Source: Manis javanica
Lineage: Eukaryota > Chordata > Mammalia > Pholidota > Manidae
DNA: 64,000 nt
Assembly (NCBI RefSeq): GCF_040802235.1
Contig: NC_133170.1
Location: 43,223,501 to 43,287,500 of the forward strand
Direction of reading: 5' to 3'
Below, piece by piece: positions 21,611-33,994 of the stretch (position 1 is the first letter of the stretch; each line of letters begins with the position of its first letter). The notes below the pieces were generated by a model. The model saw only the letters and a program-made list of their open reading frames with translations. It ran no database searches and had not been told where the DNA came from. The position numbers and the translations under genes are program-made.

Positions 21611-22685
21611 CTGTTTGACCACAAGGAGAGAGGAGCATTTATTTTCAATTCAGTATTTGAAGATTTTGAGGTCCTGACCTGAGGAGGCAAACTCCGGTAC
21701 TTGCTGTGACATAGCCACACTAGGGCACCACAGCCCTTATTTGCTCTTTATTGGTTCCCAGGCATATTGGAGAAACAATATAATTTTAATTTACTCCCCA
21801 GGGAGTAAATAACAAAATGTGTTGGCGTCTTGAACCTGCTGAAATAGAGTTGATTATTTTTTGTCATCTTTTCCTTCTCAGGATGTCTCCTTCATCGGCA
21901 GCCACCTGGGGAGGTGCCCACACATGCTTCAGCCTCACTTGTCAACGGGCACCTCCTCTCCAAGCTCCTGAGTTGGATTCCAGGCAAAGAAAATGTGTTT
22001 GTGCTTGGAGGAAAAATAACAGCAAAGGGAAAGCCACAGCAGCCCACCCACACATCTGTTTCAAGGGGCTAAAATCAAATGAGGCAAGTAACTGAGAAAA
22101 GGCTCTGTATATTCAGAAACCTAGAGCTTAAAAAATGAAAGATTTTCATCTACTTTATACATTTAATGAAAACACTTGAGGTCTCATTAAAGATGTCTTA
22201 AAATAAATGTAAAAGTATTTAAGCCCAAAATATGTACCCACTCTGCTGTCCTACTCTGTGTTAGCTTCCAGAGGAACTTGTAGAGATAAGACACTTCAGT
22301 CCCCCTTTTCTCTTTCAACATTTCTTGATAGCAGGGCGGCGGGCTCAAGGCTAAAGAAGACAATTCTCTTGCTCTGAGACATCCTTAGGAAGATGAAATG
22401 TGACAGCAAAACGTTCTTTTCCACGGGACACAGAGACGTTTGTGCATGATATTTACCTTTATGATCTTTACTGATCTCTATTTCCTGTTTTTAAATTATT
22501 GCATTACTTATATTTTTAAAGGCTGTTTTATTAAGAAAGGAAAGTGAAATCCTGCATGTAAAACAAATAAGCAAACAAATAAAAAGAAATCTGATATGTT
22601 CCCATAGCTTCACAGATAGCTGGGGTAAAAATGTTTTTAAACCTTCATTGGGTCCATATATTTCTCAGGCTCCTTCACTTTTAAG
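21611..22685. other. Unassigned non-coding stretch
   Basis: No gene or named repeat. Confidence 0.5.
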
Positions 22686-22689
22686 AATT

Positions 22690-22900
22690 CAAAGCTCAGA
22701 CAATAATAGAATGCAGTGGAAATCCCCCTGGGGCAGAAGGCAGACTGCCTGAATACTGTCTGGATTCTAAACCCCTACAAGTACATACAGTGGTGGGATG
22801 ACCTTGGGCAGATGCTTTAACTACTCCACTTCTTGATTTGCTTATTAGAAAAAGGAAGGAGACACTGAATTACACTCTAAAGACCTCTTACAGTCCTAAC
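22690..22900 (+). repeat. MIR fragment
   Basis: 'cagactgcctgaatactgtc', 'gtggtgggatgaccttgggc' and 'agatgctttaactactccac' follow the MIR order from 5' to core. Confidence 0.7.
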
Positions 22901-23335
22901 TATGCACCAAATCCAGTGTGATATGCCATATTTAAACTGTAATGAAAGTTGCTGCTAGAAGTAATTAGGTATCTTTCAGGATTGCAAGGTGGTAAATGGG
23001 TGCCTGTTTCTCTTGAAGGTTATGATTCCCCCATCTGCCAATTCCCTTGAGTCAAGATCAAAATCATTAGCCCTTTGTTGAATTTGTTCTTGTCTCTTTT
23101 ATTGCACATATAGTTTGAAAATGATGTACACTCTCCTATCCCTTGCTGGTGACAAGACACACATTGTTCTCTGTCCTCTTGTCATTTCTACAAATAGTCA
23201 ACACCTGGAACCTGCTGGGAACTACTACAGGAAAAGCTCAAAAACAGAGTGGTTGACGGAGCATCATAAATACCACGATAGCAAATACCTGGGGAAGGCC
23301 ATTTCCATATGGGCTGTTCAGAAAAGTCCTCTCTG
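22901..23335. other. Unassigned non-coding stretch
   Basis: No gene or named repeat. Confidence 0.5.
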
Positions 23336-23339
23336 AGGT

Positions 23340-24240
23340 GGAGAGATCTGAGCTAAGAGGTGGTGGGTAAGGAATTGGGTATGAGAAAGGCAAAGAAAGG
23401 GCTTCCCAAGAGGGGGGACAGCATGTACAAGGTACTGAGGTGGGAGGGAGAGGAGATTGCCATATCTTAGGAACTCTGAGAAGGCGGGTGTGATCAACTG
23501 GAGAGGAAAGTTTATGTGAGGTGAACACGGAGCTGTGTGATGCCTACAACACAAGGAGGCCCTGCTCAGGCATGCTGCTAAGTGCAGTGGGAACCAGGTA
23601 ATTGCATGACATTATTTGATCCAAGGCTTTAAAAGAAAAAATAGTCTGGCTGCTGTGTAAGAAATAAGTGTTGGGAGGACAAGGTAGCCAGAACAAAAGT
23701 GGAAAGAATGGTGGGGGACAGTCTTGCAGCAGTTCAGAGAAGAGTCAGCTGGACTGTGATGGTGGCAGTGTGGATGGGGAAAGGGGGTGGTGTTTTGAGA
23801 TAGAGGAGATGCATCTCTAGATATATTTTGGAAGTAGAAACAAGGGAACATGTTCTTGGGTACGATGTGATAAGGGTGGGCCAGGGGTTGCTGAGTGAAG
23901 TGATGAATCCTCAGGTTCTGGCTCAAGTACCAAAGAGATGGGGACATTTAATAGGACAGGAATTCCTAGGAAACCAAGTATGTGTTATGAAAAAAGACTA
24001 TCTGTGTACGGATGATACTTAAGCAACGAACACAGATGAGTTCACCTAGGGAGAGAAGATTGACAGAAGAAGGTAGAGGACATGGGACCAGTATCACGGA
24101 CGGTAACATTTACGACAGTGAGAAGGAAACGAGAGGCCAACGGAGGCAGGAGAGCGTTGTCCTGAAACCCAGAGCAGTGAATATTTCAAGAGGGAAACCT
24201 AGTAAACTGGGTCTAATGCTCCCTGGAAGTTTGGTAAAAT
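23340..24240 (-). repeat. L2 fragment, reverse
   Basis: A long reverse L2 stretch recognised from 'gggacagcatgtacaaggta', 'agtctggctgctgtgtaaga', 'gtcttgcagcagttcagaga' and 'ctctagatatattttggaag' in the expected order. The purine-rich plus strand gives false frames. Confidence 0.65.
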
Positions 24241-24414
24241 GAGACTGAGAAGAGACCATCCCAAGTGGCAACAGGGAAGTTGCTGGTGGCCTTAACAAAA
24301 ACAGCCTTAAATGTTTCATTAAGTTTTTAATGGCTTGCCAGGGAGGTCAGCTGCAGAGAATGGGAGGAAAGAAAGCAGAGGTAACACAATCAAACAATTC
24401 CTTTGTTTTTGTAA

Positions 24415-25035
24415 TTTAATTTTTGCATAGGAAATAGACGACTATGACTCAAAATTCAAATGGCACAAAAAGAGTGTTCAGGAGGAATCTCCATCCCCCA
24501 AACCACCCGAGCCCCACAGTTCCTCCAGAGGCATCCTACGCATACATACACCATAAGCTCCAGGCCGGTCTTTTTCATTTCCTTTTACACAAATGACAGT
24601 GCACTACATACACAATTGTGAGCACTGCTTTTTTTTAACTAAAAACATATCTTATGAATGAATTCATAGCACTATTATAGTTTCCCAAATCTTCTTAAAA
24701 CTCTGTATATTCCACTGAAAGTTCTAATTTATTTAATTAGTCTCTATATGACCCTTTGCCATTATAGAGTTGCAATAAATATCCTTGCATATACGTCATT
24801 TTGTAAATGTGAGGGTCTTTCTGCAGAACAAGTTTGGAAGTGGAATGGCTATCTCAGACAGTGTGTGTTTTGGCAGTTTTCATAATCATTGCCAAACTTA
24901 TCTTCACAAAGGTTATGCATTTACCAGCCATGTATGAGAATATGTTTCCCATACTCTACCAAAGCAGCACACCCAACGTTTTGATCTTTGCTCATGTGAT
25001 AGGTGAATATGACTTCTCAGAATATGTTTTTAAAT
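24415..25035 (-). repeat. Old LINE-1 (L1M-type) 3'UTR fragment, reverse
   Basis: The antisense L1M motif order is present: 'aaaattcaaatggcacaaaa', the 'gttgcaataaatatccttgc' block, 'tggaatggctatctcagaca', then 'tgtatgagaatatgtttccc' and 'gatctttgctcatgtgatag'. Confidence 0.65.
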
Positions 25036-26380
25036 AATGTTGAAGTTCTCGTTATATTTTCTAATGACTTGAACTTTTTGCATGGCTAGCTAAAAGATTT
25101 CTTAATCTTCAAATTCCAGGAATTTTAACTCAATACATCATGGTGGTGTCTGTTTAATATTGATTTTTCCCACAACATAGTGTTCTTTCAAACCATATAT
25201 GTTCAAGACTTCTTGAATTTCTATAAAGTTGTCTGGAGTTATAGCTTTAAATAATTTTTTTATTTTATAATTTCAGTTGTCTTGTTCAGAGCCTCAAATG
25301 TTATAAATATTACGTATCCTAAGCATGTTCATTCCTATCTTTTTCCCTCTGATACTTTACAGTTTATTTTTATATCCATCTTATTTTTCTCATTCTTGCC
25401 TCTTAACTATATTTTAATCTATTTCCCTGTTTGCTACTTACAATTTTACCTTTATTTCTTAGATGAAGAATTATCACTTTCCTGTTCTTCTGAGAGCTAT
25501 GCCAGCTCATATTCCCTCTCTTTATACAGCCTCATCTTATTTACCCTGAATTTTTCTTTCCTCTATTTTGTTCTCTTTCTATATAGAAGGGAGGACTATG
25601 ATTCCCACAATTCATGAAAAACTGTTTGGGCAAAATTTTCGTCTGTTCTATGGCATATTTTCTTATGTTTTTTTTCTGTTCCTGCTCTTTCTCTTTATAT
25701 TTGCATTGCCTTTCTCTAGCATCTGCTTCTGTTCTTATTTATTTACTCCTCCTTGAACATTTTTCCTCACGCTATTGGTTAGATGATTGTGGGGGAAGAG
25801 ATGTTCCAGGATAGAGGAATTGTCCTTTATGACCTATAATGGTACAAAGTCTTCAAGCTTTGACTTCTTCCCAGCATACAGAGAGAAGCAGCTTTATGGA
25901 AACTCATAGTATAGAGTTTCTATTCACTCCCCTGCCTCAGTAAGAGTTTCCTGAAAATATAGATTGTCTCTGTGACATGCTTCACTGAGCACAAACTTCA
26001 CTTTAAGGGAAGGTTTTGCCACTTCGCCTTCCACCCTGCTTCCCTTGTTGCAATAAGGGGTTTGGATTTTGAACTTCAAGAAGAACGTCCCAGCTCAGAA
26101 AAGGGCACTCGTCTCCTGCCCAGACGTGTGTGGCTGTGGATATCTTCGCTCCGCATTCTGCCTCTTATTCCTCTTTTATCATCACTATTTTGAGATTTTG
26201 CATTTCTGTTATTTTCCATTGAGAGTTTGCATTCTAGAATCCCGCTAACTGCTGCTCCCCACCATCCAAGAAAGATTTCCTCCTAACAACTCTGTGTGTT
26301 CTGAACTGACTCATGAAAATCCAGGACCTAGGGCTTCCATGTTATTTGCTGGAACACTTGAATTTTTAGTTCTGAGTCAT
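25036..26380. other. Unassigned AT- and pyrimidine-rich stretch
   Basis: A hydrophobic-looking frame at 25282-25617 follows from the T-rich strand and is not a gene I can support. No named repeat is evident. Confidence 0.45.
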
Positions 26381-27015
26381 CAGATAAGATGGTACCTGCT
26401 GTGAGGAACCCAGGCCACACGGAAATGCCAAGTGTGGGCATTCCAGCTACAGCCATCTTTGAGTCATTCCCACCTGGGCACTAGGCCTGCAAGGGAACAA
26501 GCTCTCAGATGATTCCAGTCACCATCCATCAAGTCACCCTCTGCCTTTTAGTCTTCCCAGCTGAGGCCCAGTGGGGAAGTTGGGGTTCCTATGACAGGAT
26601 CCTCACTGAATTTAAACCACTTGATGATGTAACTGGCCTGTTGCTAGGCTACTGCTCCCACATCCATTGACAATAAGCTAGTTTTACACTATATAGAGAG
26701 CTCGGCCCAGTGCTCTGGGTGGAGGCAGAGACACCAGTGCTCCGACCTACCACCGGAGAACAAGCCGGGTAACAGACTCTTTCACCCCAAAGAACGTTCT
26801 ACTGTCATTTCTTTGGTCACATTGAATCCATAGCGAACTTACCTGGGGCTGAAACCCATTGGCAAGACAGGCCCCAAGCAGTGGACCAGAGTAGGTTCAT
26901 CTCCATGAAGCCCTGAGTTCCTGACCATAGAGTCCAGAAGCACAGTAAAATGGTTGTTTTAAGCTAATAAATTTTGCTCTAATTTTTTTATGCAGAAATA
27001 GTAACTGGAATAGTA
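26381..27015 (+). repeat. MLT1-like MaLR LTR, split by a solo LTR
   Basis: The left part ends 'agtcttcccagctgaggccc' and the right part resumes near 26880 and ends 'aaatggttgttttaagctaa' followed by 'atgcagaaatagtaactgga', the canonical MaLR end. The 26570-26869 LTR lies between the two parts. Confidence 0.7.
26570..26869 (+). mobile_element. Solo LTR, short (A) type, class III-like family
   Basis: 300 bp related to the LTRs at 35260 and 41876. They share the 'ggttcctatg...caggat' start, the GATGATGTAACTGGCC block, a CCAGTGCTCTGG block and the 'aacccattggcaagaca' end. It is flanked by a perfect 5-bp GGCCC at 26565-26569 and 26870-26874. No internal retroviral sequence adjoins it, so it is a solo LTR left by recombination. 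Confidence 0.87.
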
Positions 27016-27447
27016 ACATTTTAAACAAGCAAGTGAGAGATACACATACATCAGCAAGATACCTTTAAATCATGTCACCACTATGAATAAAATCATGGTG
27101 GAATTTTTTAAGACCAGGAAAGAACCAAGTTCTTATTCTTGGATTCTAAAAAAGACAGTTTGTAAGGACAACTGTCTGAAACAAGTGGACACAGCAGTCC
27201 AGTTGTGGGTATTCTTCCCAAAAGATGTGGTTTTCAGGCTGGAATTTGTCAGATGCGTAGGACAGGTTGTGAACCCAGGAAATGTAAAGCTGCTTTACTC
27301 TACTTTGGGGAAGAGATATGCCATATGCCCTTCTGATCTTCAACCAAACACATTTCCCTGCCTTGTGAGGGCAGCATTTGTGAACAGAGAGACTTTCTGT
27401 ATGTGATGCTCAACACTGAAAGGGATAAAAATAAAAATCTAAAAAAC
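27016..27447. other. Unassigned stretch before the LINE-1
   Basis: A 107-codon plus frame at 27083-27406 has no domain or homology I recognise. I do not call it a gene. Confidence 0.45.
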
Positions 27448-28559
27448 CACATTAGAGAGGAGGGGTGGAGAAGATGGCAGAATGAGTAGGGCAGTGGTAA
27501 TTTCCTCCCAAAACCATATATACTTTGAAAATGCAGCAAATACAACTATTCTTAAAAGAGAGACCAGAAGATATAGTGCAACAGCCAGGCTACATCTACA
27601 TCTCTGAGAATTCAGCATCCCACAAAAAGGATAAGATACAAAGCTGTGACCCTGCCGGACCTGAGCACTCCCCCCAACCACAGCTCACTGGTGGGAGGAA
27701 AAGAATGAGAGTGGGAAGGAGGTGGAAGCACAGGACTGCTAAATAACTAGCCTTAGTCATCTGCACCAGGAGCACAGACACACATTGCATGGTGTACTGG
27801 ATATTAGAGAAACAAAAAAGTAAAATCCAAGATGGAGATTGCCAGCACATCCCCACAGCCAGCTCCCCTGGGACAAAAGAAAATCAGGCACTTTAAAAGT
27901 CTTAAAGGGACAAGGGTATGACAGGTGAACAAAATCGTCCTGACACACTCAGCCCAGTAGGATGGGAATCTTAAGGAACATCAGGCTCCCTAACCCCTGG
28001 GTGGCAATGCAGCTCCGAAGCCCCTCACGGTGATCAGCAGCCTGCAGTTCATTCCCCGCTGCCAGCACTGCAAGCAAACTGAATGACCTGCCATTGCTGT
28101 GGACCAGCTGGGGAGCAGCCCCACCCACAGCAACCATACAGAGTCTTCTCCCAGTGTGCAGCTAACTGGGCCAGACCCAGAGGCTGCCCCCAGAACACAG
28201 ACACCCAGCACAGGCAGAGAAAGCTGGGGCAAAGTCTGGAAGGCATGAAGGGGCAGCATTCTTACAGGAGAACACACCTGGTGCACCTGCAACCCTGGCA
28301 GTGTGCTAGGCCAGCCCATGGGCTGCCCCACCCATGGCAGCTCAGGGAATAAACCAAGAGACTGTTCCCTGTGTGCAGGTAACTGGCACAGGCAGCAGAG
28401 AAGGGCACGGTGACAAGCAAGCAGGAAGGGAATTTATTCTCTCAGCTGACACACACATGCACCACTTGCTGGCGATCACTTCTATCACCATGATTAGGCA
28501 GAAGAATCTGTTCCAGTCCAAAATCACTCAAACAACACCAGAGAGAGGGCCTGGCAAAA

Positions 28560-29310
28560 TAGATGTAACCAATCTTCCTGAAAAAGAATTCAAAATGAAG
28601 GTTATAACCATGCTGATGGACCTGCAGAGAAATATACAAGAGCTAAGGGATGAAGTCAGGAGGGACATAACAGAAATGAAATAATCTCTGGAAGGACTTA
28701 AGAGCAGACTGGATGAGGTGCAAGAGACTGTTAATGGAACAAAAATCAAAGAACAGGAATACAGAGAAGCTGAGACAGAGAGAAATAAAAGGATCTCCAG
28801 GAATGATATAATATTAGAACTGTGTGACCAATCCAAACCAAACAATATTTGCATTATATGGGTACCAGAAGAAGAAGAGAGAGAAAAAGGGATAGAAAGT
28901 GTCTGAAGAAATAATTGCTGAAAACTTCCCCGAACTGGGGGAGGTAATAGTCTCTCAGACCATAGAAGCCCACAGATCTCCCAACACAAGGGACCCAAGA
29001 AGGACAACACCAAGACATATAATGATTAAAATGACAAAGACCAAAGACAGCCAGAGAGAGAAAAAAGATCACCTACAAAGGAAAACCCATCAGGCTATCA
29101 TCAGACTTCTCAAGAGAAACCTTTCAGGCCAGAAGAGAATGGCATGATATACTGATGCAATGAAACAGAAGGTCCCTGAACCAAGAATATTGTATTCAGC
29201 AAGATTATCATTTAAATTTGAAGCAGGGATTAAACAATTTCCAGACAAGCAAAAGTTGAAGGAATTTGCCTCCCACAAACCACCTCTACAGGGTCTGATA
29301 AAGGGACTGC
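28560..29310 (+). pseudogene. LINE-1 ORF1 remnant
   Basis: ORF1p is the RNA-binding, trimer-forming chaperone of LINE-1. A coiled-coil-like stretch (MDLQRNIQELRDEVRRDITEMK) lies near 28.61-28.68 kb and is cut by a stop at 28682. Further ORF1 pieces follow in two other frames: NNICIIWVPEEEERE near 28.84-28.88 kb from the RNA-recognition domain, and then a basic C-terminal region. Frame changes near 28.9 kb and 29.1 kb destroy the protein. Confidence 0.8.
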
Positions 29311-29616
29311 TCTAGACGGAAGTACACCTGAAGCTAAATAGATGTCACCAGAGAAAATAAAATTATAGAAAAGAAAGCAAATATACCAAATACTAACTAC
29401 AGGTAAAAAATAAAATCAGCAGTAAAGGGAAACACAAAAGAGAACAGAATAAAACACCTCACATATAACGAGTGGAGGAGGAAGAATAAGAAGGGAGGGA
29501 AATAAAGAATCATTAGACTGTGTCTATAACAGCATAATCAGTGAGTTAAAGTTGGATGGTTAGATAGTAAAGAAAGTACCCTTGTACCTTTCTTAACCAT
29601 GAATACAAAGCCTGCA

Positions 29617-32600
29617 ATGGCAATAAGTACATATCTATCAATAACCACTGTAAATGGAAATGGACTGAATGCACCATTCAAAAGACACAAAGTAATAGAA
29701 TGGATAAAAAAGCAAGACCCATCTGTATGCTGTTGACAAGAGACTCACCCCAAACCCAAAGACATACACAGACTAAAAGTGAAGGGATGGAAAAAGATAT
29801 TTCATGCAAATAATAGGGAGAAAAAAGCAGGTGTCACAGTACTTGTATCACACAAAATACACTTCAAAACAAAGAAAGTAAGAAGAGATAAAGAAGGACA
29901 TTACATAATGATAAAGGGGCCAATCCAACAACAGAATATAACCATTATAAATGTCTATGCACCCAACAGAGGAGCACAGACATATGTGAAACAAATACTA
30001 ACAGAAGTAAAGGAGGAAATAGAATGCAATGCATAGGAGACTCAACATACCACTCACTCCAAAGGACAGATCAACCAGACAGAAAATTGGGATACAGAGG
30101 CACTGAACAACACAATAGAACAGATGGACCTAACAGACATCTACAGAACTCTACACCCAGAAGCAGCAGGATACACATTCTTCTCAAGTGCACATGGAAC
30201 ATTTTCTGGAATAGACCACATACTAGGCCACAAAAAGAGCCTCAGTAAATTCAAAAAGATTGAAATTCTACCAACCAACTTCTCAGATCACACAGATATA
30301 AAACTAGAAATAATTTGTACAAGGAAAACAAAAAGGCTCACAACCACATGGAGGCTTAACAACATGCTGTTGACTAATCAATGGATCAATGACCAAATCA
30401 AAACAGAGATCAAGCAATATATGGAGACAAATGAAAACTACAACACAATGCCCCAACTTCTGTGGGACTCAGTGAAGGCAGTTCTAAGAGGAAAGCATAT
30501 AGCAATCCAGGCCTATTTAAAGAAGGAAGAACAATCCCAAAGGAATAGTATAAAATCACAATTATTGAAACTGGGAAAAGAAGAACAAATGAGGCCCAAA
30601 ATCAGCAGAAGGAGGGATATAATAAAGATCAGAGAAGAAATAAATAAAATTGAAAAGGATAAAACAATAGAAAAAATCAATGAAATCACAAGCTGATTCT
30701 TTGAGAATATAAACAAAATAGATAAATCCCTAGCCAGACTTATTAAGAGAAAAAGGGAATCTAAACACATAAACAGAATCAGAAATGAGAAAGGAAAAAT
30801 CACAACTGACACCACAGAAACACAAAGAATTACAAGAGAATACTATGAAAATCTATATGCTAACAAGCTGGATAACCTATACAAAATGGGCAACTTTCTA
30901 GAAAAATACAACCTTCTGAGACTGACCAAGGAAGAAACAGAAAATCTGAGCAGAAAATTACCAGCAACAAAAATGAATTGGTAATCAAAAAACTACTCAA
31001 GAACAAACCCCCCCCCGAGCCAGATGGAATCACTGCTGAGCTTTATCAGATATTTAGAGAAGGCATAATACCCATTCTCTATAAAGTTTTCCAAAAAATA
31101 GAAAAGGAGGGAATACTTCCAAACTCATTCTATGAGGCCAGCATCACTCTAACACCAAAACCAGGCAAAGACACCATAAAAAAATAAAATTACAGACCAA
31201 TATCCTTGATGAATATAGATGCAAAAATACTCAACAAACTTCAGTAAACCAAATTAAAAAATACATCAAGAGGATCATACACCATGATCAAATGGGATTC
31301 ATCTCAGGGATTGAAGGATGGTACAGCATTCAAAAATCCATCAAGAACATCTACCATATCGACAAAAAGAACAACAATAACCACATGATCATCTCCATAG
31401 ATGCTGAAAAAGCATTTGACAAAATTCAACATCCATTCATGGTAAAAACTCTCAACAAAATGGGTATAGAGGGCAAGTACCTCAAGATAATAAAGGCTAT
31501 ATATGACAAACCCACAGCCAACATCATACTTAACAGTGAGAAGCTGAAAGCTTTTCTTCTAAGATAGACAACAAGACAGGGATGCCCACTGTCCCTACTT
31601 TTATTCAACATAGTACTGGAGGTCCTATCCACACCAATCAGACCAAACAAAGAAACAAAAGGCATTCAAATTGGTAAGGAAGAAGTCAAACTGTCACTAT
31701 ATCCAGATGACATGATATTGTACATAAAAAACCCTAAAAAATACACTCCAAAACTACTGTAACATCTGAACTCAGGAAAGATGCAGGATACAAAATTGAA
31801 CACACAGAAATCTGTGGCTTTTCTATACACTAATGATGAACTAGCAGAAAGAGAAATCAGGAAAACAATTCCATTCACAATTGCATCAAAAAAATTAATT
31901 GCCTAGGAATAAACCTAACCAAGGAAGTGAAAGACCTATACCCTGAAAACTATAAGACACTCTTAAGAGAATTAAAGAGGACACTAATAAATGGAAATTC
32001 ATCCCATGCTCTCAGGTAGGAAGAATTAATATTTTCAAAATGGCCATCCTGCCTAAAGCAGTCTACAGATTCAACATATTTCTATCAAAATACCAATAGC
32101 ATTCTTCAGTGAACTTGAACAAATAGTTCTAAAATTCATATGGAACCACAAAAGATCCCAAATAGCCAAAGCAATCCTGACAAGGAAGAATAAAGCAGGG
32201 GGGGGACCTCACTTCCCAACTTAGAGCTCTACTACAAAGCCACAGTAATCAAGACAATTTGGTACTGGCACAAGAACAGACCCACAGACCAGTGGAACAG
32301 AATAGAGAATCCAGATATTAACCCAAACATATATGGTCAATTAATATATGATAAAGGAACCATGGACATACAATGGAGAAATGGCAGCCTCTTCAACAGC
32401 TGGTGTTGGCAAAACTGGACCACTACACGTAAGAGAATGAAACTGGATCATTGTCTAACCCCATACACAAAAGTAAACTCAAAATGCATCAAAGACCTGC
32501 ATGTAAGTCATGAAACCATAAAACCCTTAGGAATAAAACATAGGCAAAAATCTCTTGGACATAAACATGAGCAACTTCTTCATGAACATATCTCCCTGGG

Positions 32601-33430
32601 CAAGGGAAACAAAAGCAGAAATGAAGAAGTGGGACTATATCAAGCAGAAAAGTTTCTGTACAGCAAAGGATACCATCAATAGAACAAAAAGGCATCCTAC
32701 AGTATGGGAGAATACATTCAGAAATGACATATTGGATAAAAAGTTGATATCCAAAATATATAAAGAGCTCATGCACCTTAACAAACAAAAAGCAAATAAT
32801 CCAATCAAAAAATGGGCAGAGAATCTGAACAGACACTTCTCCAAAGAAGAAATTCAGATAGCCAACAGACACATGAAAAGATGCTCCACATTGCTAATCA
32901 TCAGAGAAATGCAAATTAATACCACAATGAGATATCACCTCACACCAGTAAGGATGGCCAACATCCAAAAGACAAACAACAACAAATGTTGGGCTCCTAC
33001 ACTGCTGGTGGGAATGTAAATTAGTTCAACCATTGTGGAAAGCAGTATGAAAGTTCCTCAAAAAACTCAAAATAGAAATACCATTTTACCCAGGAATTTC
33101 ACTTACAGAGGGCCAATTAAACTATGACTGTACTCCCAACCTATATAAATACCCTAAGAATGCAGAAGCCCAGCTTGAAAAAGACATATGCACCCCTATG
33201 TTTATTGCAGCACTATTTACAGTAGCCAAGAAATGGAAGCAAGCTAAGTGTCCATCAGTAGATGAATGGATAAAGAATATGTGGTACATATACACAATGG
33301 AATATTATTCATCCATAATAAGAAACAAATCCTACCATTGCAACAACATGGATGGAGGTAGAGGGTATAATGCTCAGTGAAATAAGCCAGGTGGAGAAAG
33401 ACAAGTATCAAATTATTTGACTCATCTGTG
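29617..33430 (+). pseudogene. LINE-1 ORF2 remnant
   Basis: Endonuclease pieces lie at 29779-30036 and 30124-30250 (including the SAHGTFSGIDHILGHK catalytic-histidine neighbourhood). The RT begins around 30.98 kb, with [15 protein letters not shown] at 31.39-31.44 kb. The catalytic box reads YPDD and not FADD (31700-31711), which would itself impair activity. The C-terminal region is split into frames at 32362-32682, 32555-33019 and 33198-33380. There are multiple stops, for example after LLR at 31565. Orientation and order match a normal ORF2. Confidence 0.9.
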
Positions 33431-33834
33431 GAGTATAAGAACAAAGAATAAACTGTAGGAACAAAACAGCAGCAGACTCACAGAACCCAAGAATGGACTA
33501 AAAGTTAACAAAGGGAGAGGGACCAGGGAGGATGTGTGGGAAGGGAGGGATAAGGGGGAAAGGGAGCATTAGGATTAGCAGGCTTGGTGTGTGGGGGTGG
33601 CCCGGGGAGGGCAGTGCAACACAGAGAAGACAAATAGTTATTCTACAGCATCTTACTACACTGATAGACAGTGACTCTAGTGGTATATGTGGTGGGGACT
33701 TGATAATGGGGGAAGCCTAGTAACTGTAATGTTGCTCATGTAATCGTACATTAATGACAACAAAATAAAAAACACACACATTAGCTTCCCTTCTGTTTTG
33801 GTTTTTGTTTTTTTTGTTCGTTGGTTGGTTTTTA

Positions 33835-33965
33835 CAATTTGTTTGTTCCAGTTTTATGGAGATACAATAGACATATAACATGGTGTAAGTTTTAGATATG
33901 CATGTTTTGAAATGTGTATATATTGCAAAATGATATTAGCTTTCTTTTATTGTCATGTTAATATT
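33835..33965 (-). repeat. L1M 3'UTR fragment, reverse
   Basis: 'tttatggagatacaatagac' followed by 'atataacatggtgtaag' is the familiar antisense L1M motif. Confidence 0.5.
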
Positions 33966-33994
33966 CATTTTACTTTCAGACAAATGTTTATGTG

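Larger units (their letters stand above)
27456..33776 (+). mobile_element. LINE-1, near full length, degraded
   Basis: 6.3 kb with 5'UTR (27456 to about 28480), ORF1 remnant, inter-ORF region, ORF2 remnant, a G-rich 3'UTR and an A-rich tail at about 33765. An approximate target duplication, CACATTAG, is seen at 27448-27455 and 33777-33784. The 5' start (AGAGGAGGGGTGGAGAAG) matches the start type of full-length copies. It is a retrotransposition-dead copy: both ORFs carry many stops and frame changes. An unusual 45-bp patch lies at 33106-33150. Confidence 0.93.

Noticed and set aside
25282-25756. Hydrophobic frames resembling membrane proteins
   Set aside because: Phe/Leu/Ser/Tyr-rich output of a T-rich strand, without conserved motifs.
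27990-28331. 113-codon minus-strand frame
   Set aside because: Lies in the GC-rich 5'UTR of the plus-strand LINE-1 and has no domain.
28528-29013. 161-codon minus-strand serine-rich frame
   Set aside because: Antisense of LINE-1 ORF1.
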